From JBOHPP01 sp050731755 (lineage in GTDB: Bacteria > Methylomirabilota > Methylomirabilia > Rokubacteriales > CSP1-6), in contig JBOHPP010000072.1 of NCBI GenBank assembly GCA_050731755.1, forward strand, positions 1 through 60,410: a stretch of 60,410 bases of DNA, read 5' to 3'. Position 1 is the stretch's first letter. Each line of letters opens with the position of its first letter. The position numbers and the translations under genes are program-made. Under the pieces are notes generated by a model that ran no database searches, was not told where the DNA came from, and saw only the letters and a list, made by a program, of their open reading frames with translations. Positions 59,212-60,410 of the stretch are shown here, piece by piece.

Positions 59212-60410
59212 TCTCGGCGCGCTGTTGCATCGCCGGTGGCGGCCCGGCCGGCATGATGCTGGGGCTGCTGATGGCGCGCGCCGGTGTCGCGACCATCGTC
59301 CTGGAGAAGCACGCCGACTTTCTCAGGGACTTCCGGGGTGACACCATCCATCCCTCCACGCTCGAGCTCATGTTCGAGCTTGGCGTGCTAGAGGGCTTCC
59401 TGAAGCTGCCCTACGAGGAAGTGCGCGAGCTCAGGGCACAAATCGCAGATGTGACGCTCCCCTTCGCCGACTTTCGTCATCTCCCGACCCGCTGCAAGTT
59501 CATCGCGCTCATGCCACAGTGGGACTTTCTGAACTTCCTGGCCGAGCGGGCCGCCCGTTACACGACCTTCGATCTGCAGATGCGCGCCGAGGTGACCGGG
59601 GTGATCGAGGAGTCGGGACGTGTCATCGGCGTCGACGCGACGACGCCCGCTGGTCCGCTGCAGGTGCGCGCGGATCTGGTGGTGGCAGCCGACGGCCGGT
59701 CCTCGGTGGTTCGGGAGAAGGCCGGCTTGCAAGTTCTGGACCTGGGCGCACCGATGGACGTCCTGTGGTTCCGTCTCTCACGGAGACCCGGCGATCCGCC
59801 GCAGACCATGGGGCGCTTCGACGTCGGCCGGATCTTCATCATGATCAACCGCGGTGAGTACTGGCAGTGCGGCTACGTGATCTCCAAGGGCACCGTCGAG
59901 GAGATCCGCCGGCGCGGGCTGGAGGCGTTCCGCGCCGAGGTGGCGAGACTCACGCCATTCGCGGCCGGCCGCGGGGAAGAGATCCGCGACTGGGACGACG
60001 TGAAGCTGCTCACCGTCCGCGTCGACCGCCTGCGCCAGTGGTACCGCCCGGGCCTGCTCTGCATCGGCGACGCTGCTCACGCGATGTCCCCGGTCGGCGG
60101 CGTCGGCATCAACCTGGCGATTCAGGACGCCGTCGCCACCGCCAACCTGTTGACCGAACCGCTATGCGAGGGGCGGATGACCACGGACCATCTGCGCCGG
60201 GTGCAGCGGCGCCGCGAGCTCCCCACGCGCGTTACCCAGTGGCTTCAGGTTCTGATGCAGCGACGCGTGATCTCGCGGGTGCTCCGCGGCGGGGGGCAGC
60301 TGGAACCTCCGCTCGCGCTCCGACTCTTCGCCCGCTTCCCGATCCTGCGGCGCCTCCCCGGCCGGTTGATCGGCCTGGGCATTCGCCCCGAGCACGTGAA
60401 GACGCCCGCG
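59208..60410 (+). CDS. FAD-dependent monooxygenase, 3' end outside window
   Basis: The first ~400 residues of a class A flavin monooxygenase: CCIAGGGPAGMMLGLLMARAG (FAD-binding GxGxxG), DLVVAADGRSSVVREKAG (DG motif) and LLCIGDAAHAMSPVGGVGINLAIQD (GD motif). Such proteins hydroxylate aromatic or polycyclic substrates. No ATG precedes the FAD loop; CTG 59208, overlapping the upstream stop, is the best guess, so the start is uncertain. The frame is open to the window end. Confidence 0.85.
   Translation, partial: MISARCCIAGGGPAGMMLGLLMARAGVATIVLEKHADFLRDFRGDTIHPSTLELMFELGVLEGFLKLPYEEVRELRAQIADVTLPFADFRHLPTRCKFIALMPQWDFLNFLAERAARYTTFDLQMRAEVTGVIEESGRVIGVDATTPAGPLQVRADLVVAADGRSSVVREKAGLQVLDLGAPMDVLWFRLSRRPGDPPQTMGRFDVGRIFIMINRGEYWQCGYVISKGTVEEIRRRGLEAFRAEVARLTPFAAGRGEEIRDWDDVKLLTVRVDRLRQWYRPGLLCIGDAAHAMSPVGGVGINLAIQDAVATANLLTEPLCEGRMTTDHLRRVQRRRELPTRVTQWLQVLMQRRVISRVLRGGGQLEPPLALRLFARFPILRRLPGRLIGLGIRPEHVKTPA

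Overview
The window is about 60 kb of GC-rich, densely packed bacterial chromosome (roughly 70% G+C by eye), with many ATGA/GTGA/TAATG gene overlaps. The gene content suggests a soil or sediment bacterium of the Candidatus Rokubacteria / Methylomirabilota type: a complete coenzyme F420 pathway with single-domain CofE and separate CofG and CofH, several luciferase-like F420-type oxidoreductases, aconitase X, and many sigma-54 activators. That placement is inference from gene content. I saw no rRNA, tRNA, CRISPR array, phage or intact transposase.

Layout. 1-2.8 kb: a 22-residue-repeat protein running off the left edge, the 3' remnant of a P-type ATPase, and a Tat-exported PhoX phosphatase. 3-7.8 kb: phosphate module (ACT protein, PhoR, PhoB, Pit transporter, DUF47). 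7.9-12 kb: MerR regulator plus a DUF397-like mini-protein, then the nitrogen module glnA, amtB, glnK with sigma-54-type promoters before glnK and glnA. 12.2-18.5 kb: sigma-54 response regulator, receiver-kinase hybrid, QseG-like lipoprotein, 4-helix-bundle sensor kinase, a 28-codon bridging ORF and an MFS transporter. 18.6-26.1 kb: LLM oxidoreductase and the F420 cluster (cofG, cofH, HU, unknown, cofD, cofC, cofE, F420:NADPH reductase). 26-33 kb: Ldh2-type dehydrogenase, split-barrel flavoprotein, CopD-like membrane protein, HAD phosphatase, PspC, a lysine-less cysteine-desulfurase-like protein with TusA, a GGDEF protein and an HD-GYP response regulator. 33-45.3 kb: TSUP permease, two-subunit aconitase X, a GlcD/GlcF-type fused oxidase, ROK kinase, YdjC deacetylase, methyltransferase, a UGA-containing AhpD-like gene, a BamE-like lipoprotein and a Ski2-like helicase. 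45.6-52.9 kb: a putative sigma-54-controlled trehalose locus. 53-60.4 kb: sugar ABC transporter genes without an ATPase gene, two D-2-hydroxyacid dehydrogenases, an LLM oxidoreductase and a partial FAD monooxygenase.

The most notable signals are not ordinary genes. (1) A ~90-nt sequence sits directly before the start codons of two unrelated, oppositely oriented genes (the hybrid kinase at 15094 and cofG at 19623); nearly all differences between the copies in its 3' half fall in loops of short hairpins. (2) A small AhpD-like gene (41352-41612) has one in-frame TGA where the family has its second redox cysteine, with a hairpin matching the bacterial SECIS pattern just downstream and a strong ribosome-binding site. 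(3) Three TGTCG-N6-CGACA palindromes cluster at the 45-53 kb trehalose/two-component locus; two lie about 100 nt upstream of good -24/-12 promoters, one driving the otsB/otsA operon and one a 36-residue membrane peptide. OtsA itself is fused to a membrane sensor/HAMP module. Together these suggest an uncharacterised sigma-54 envelope or osmotic stress regulon.
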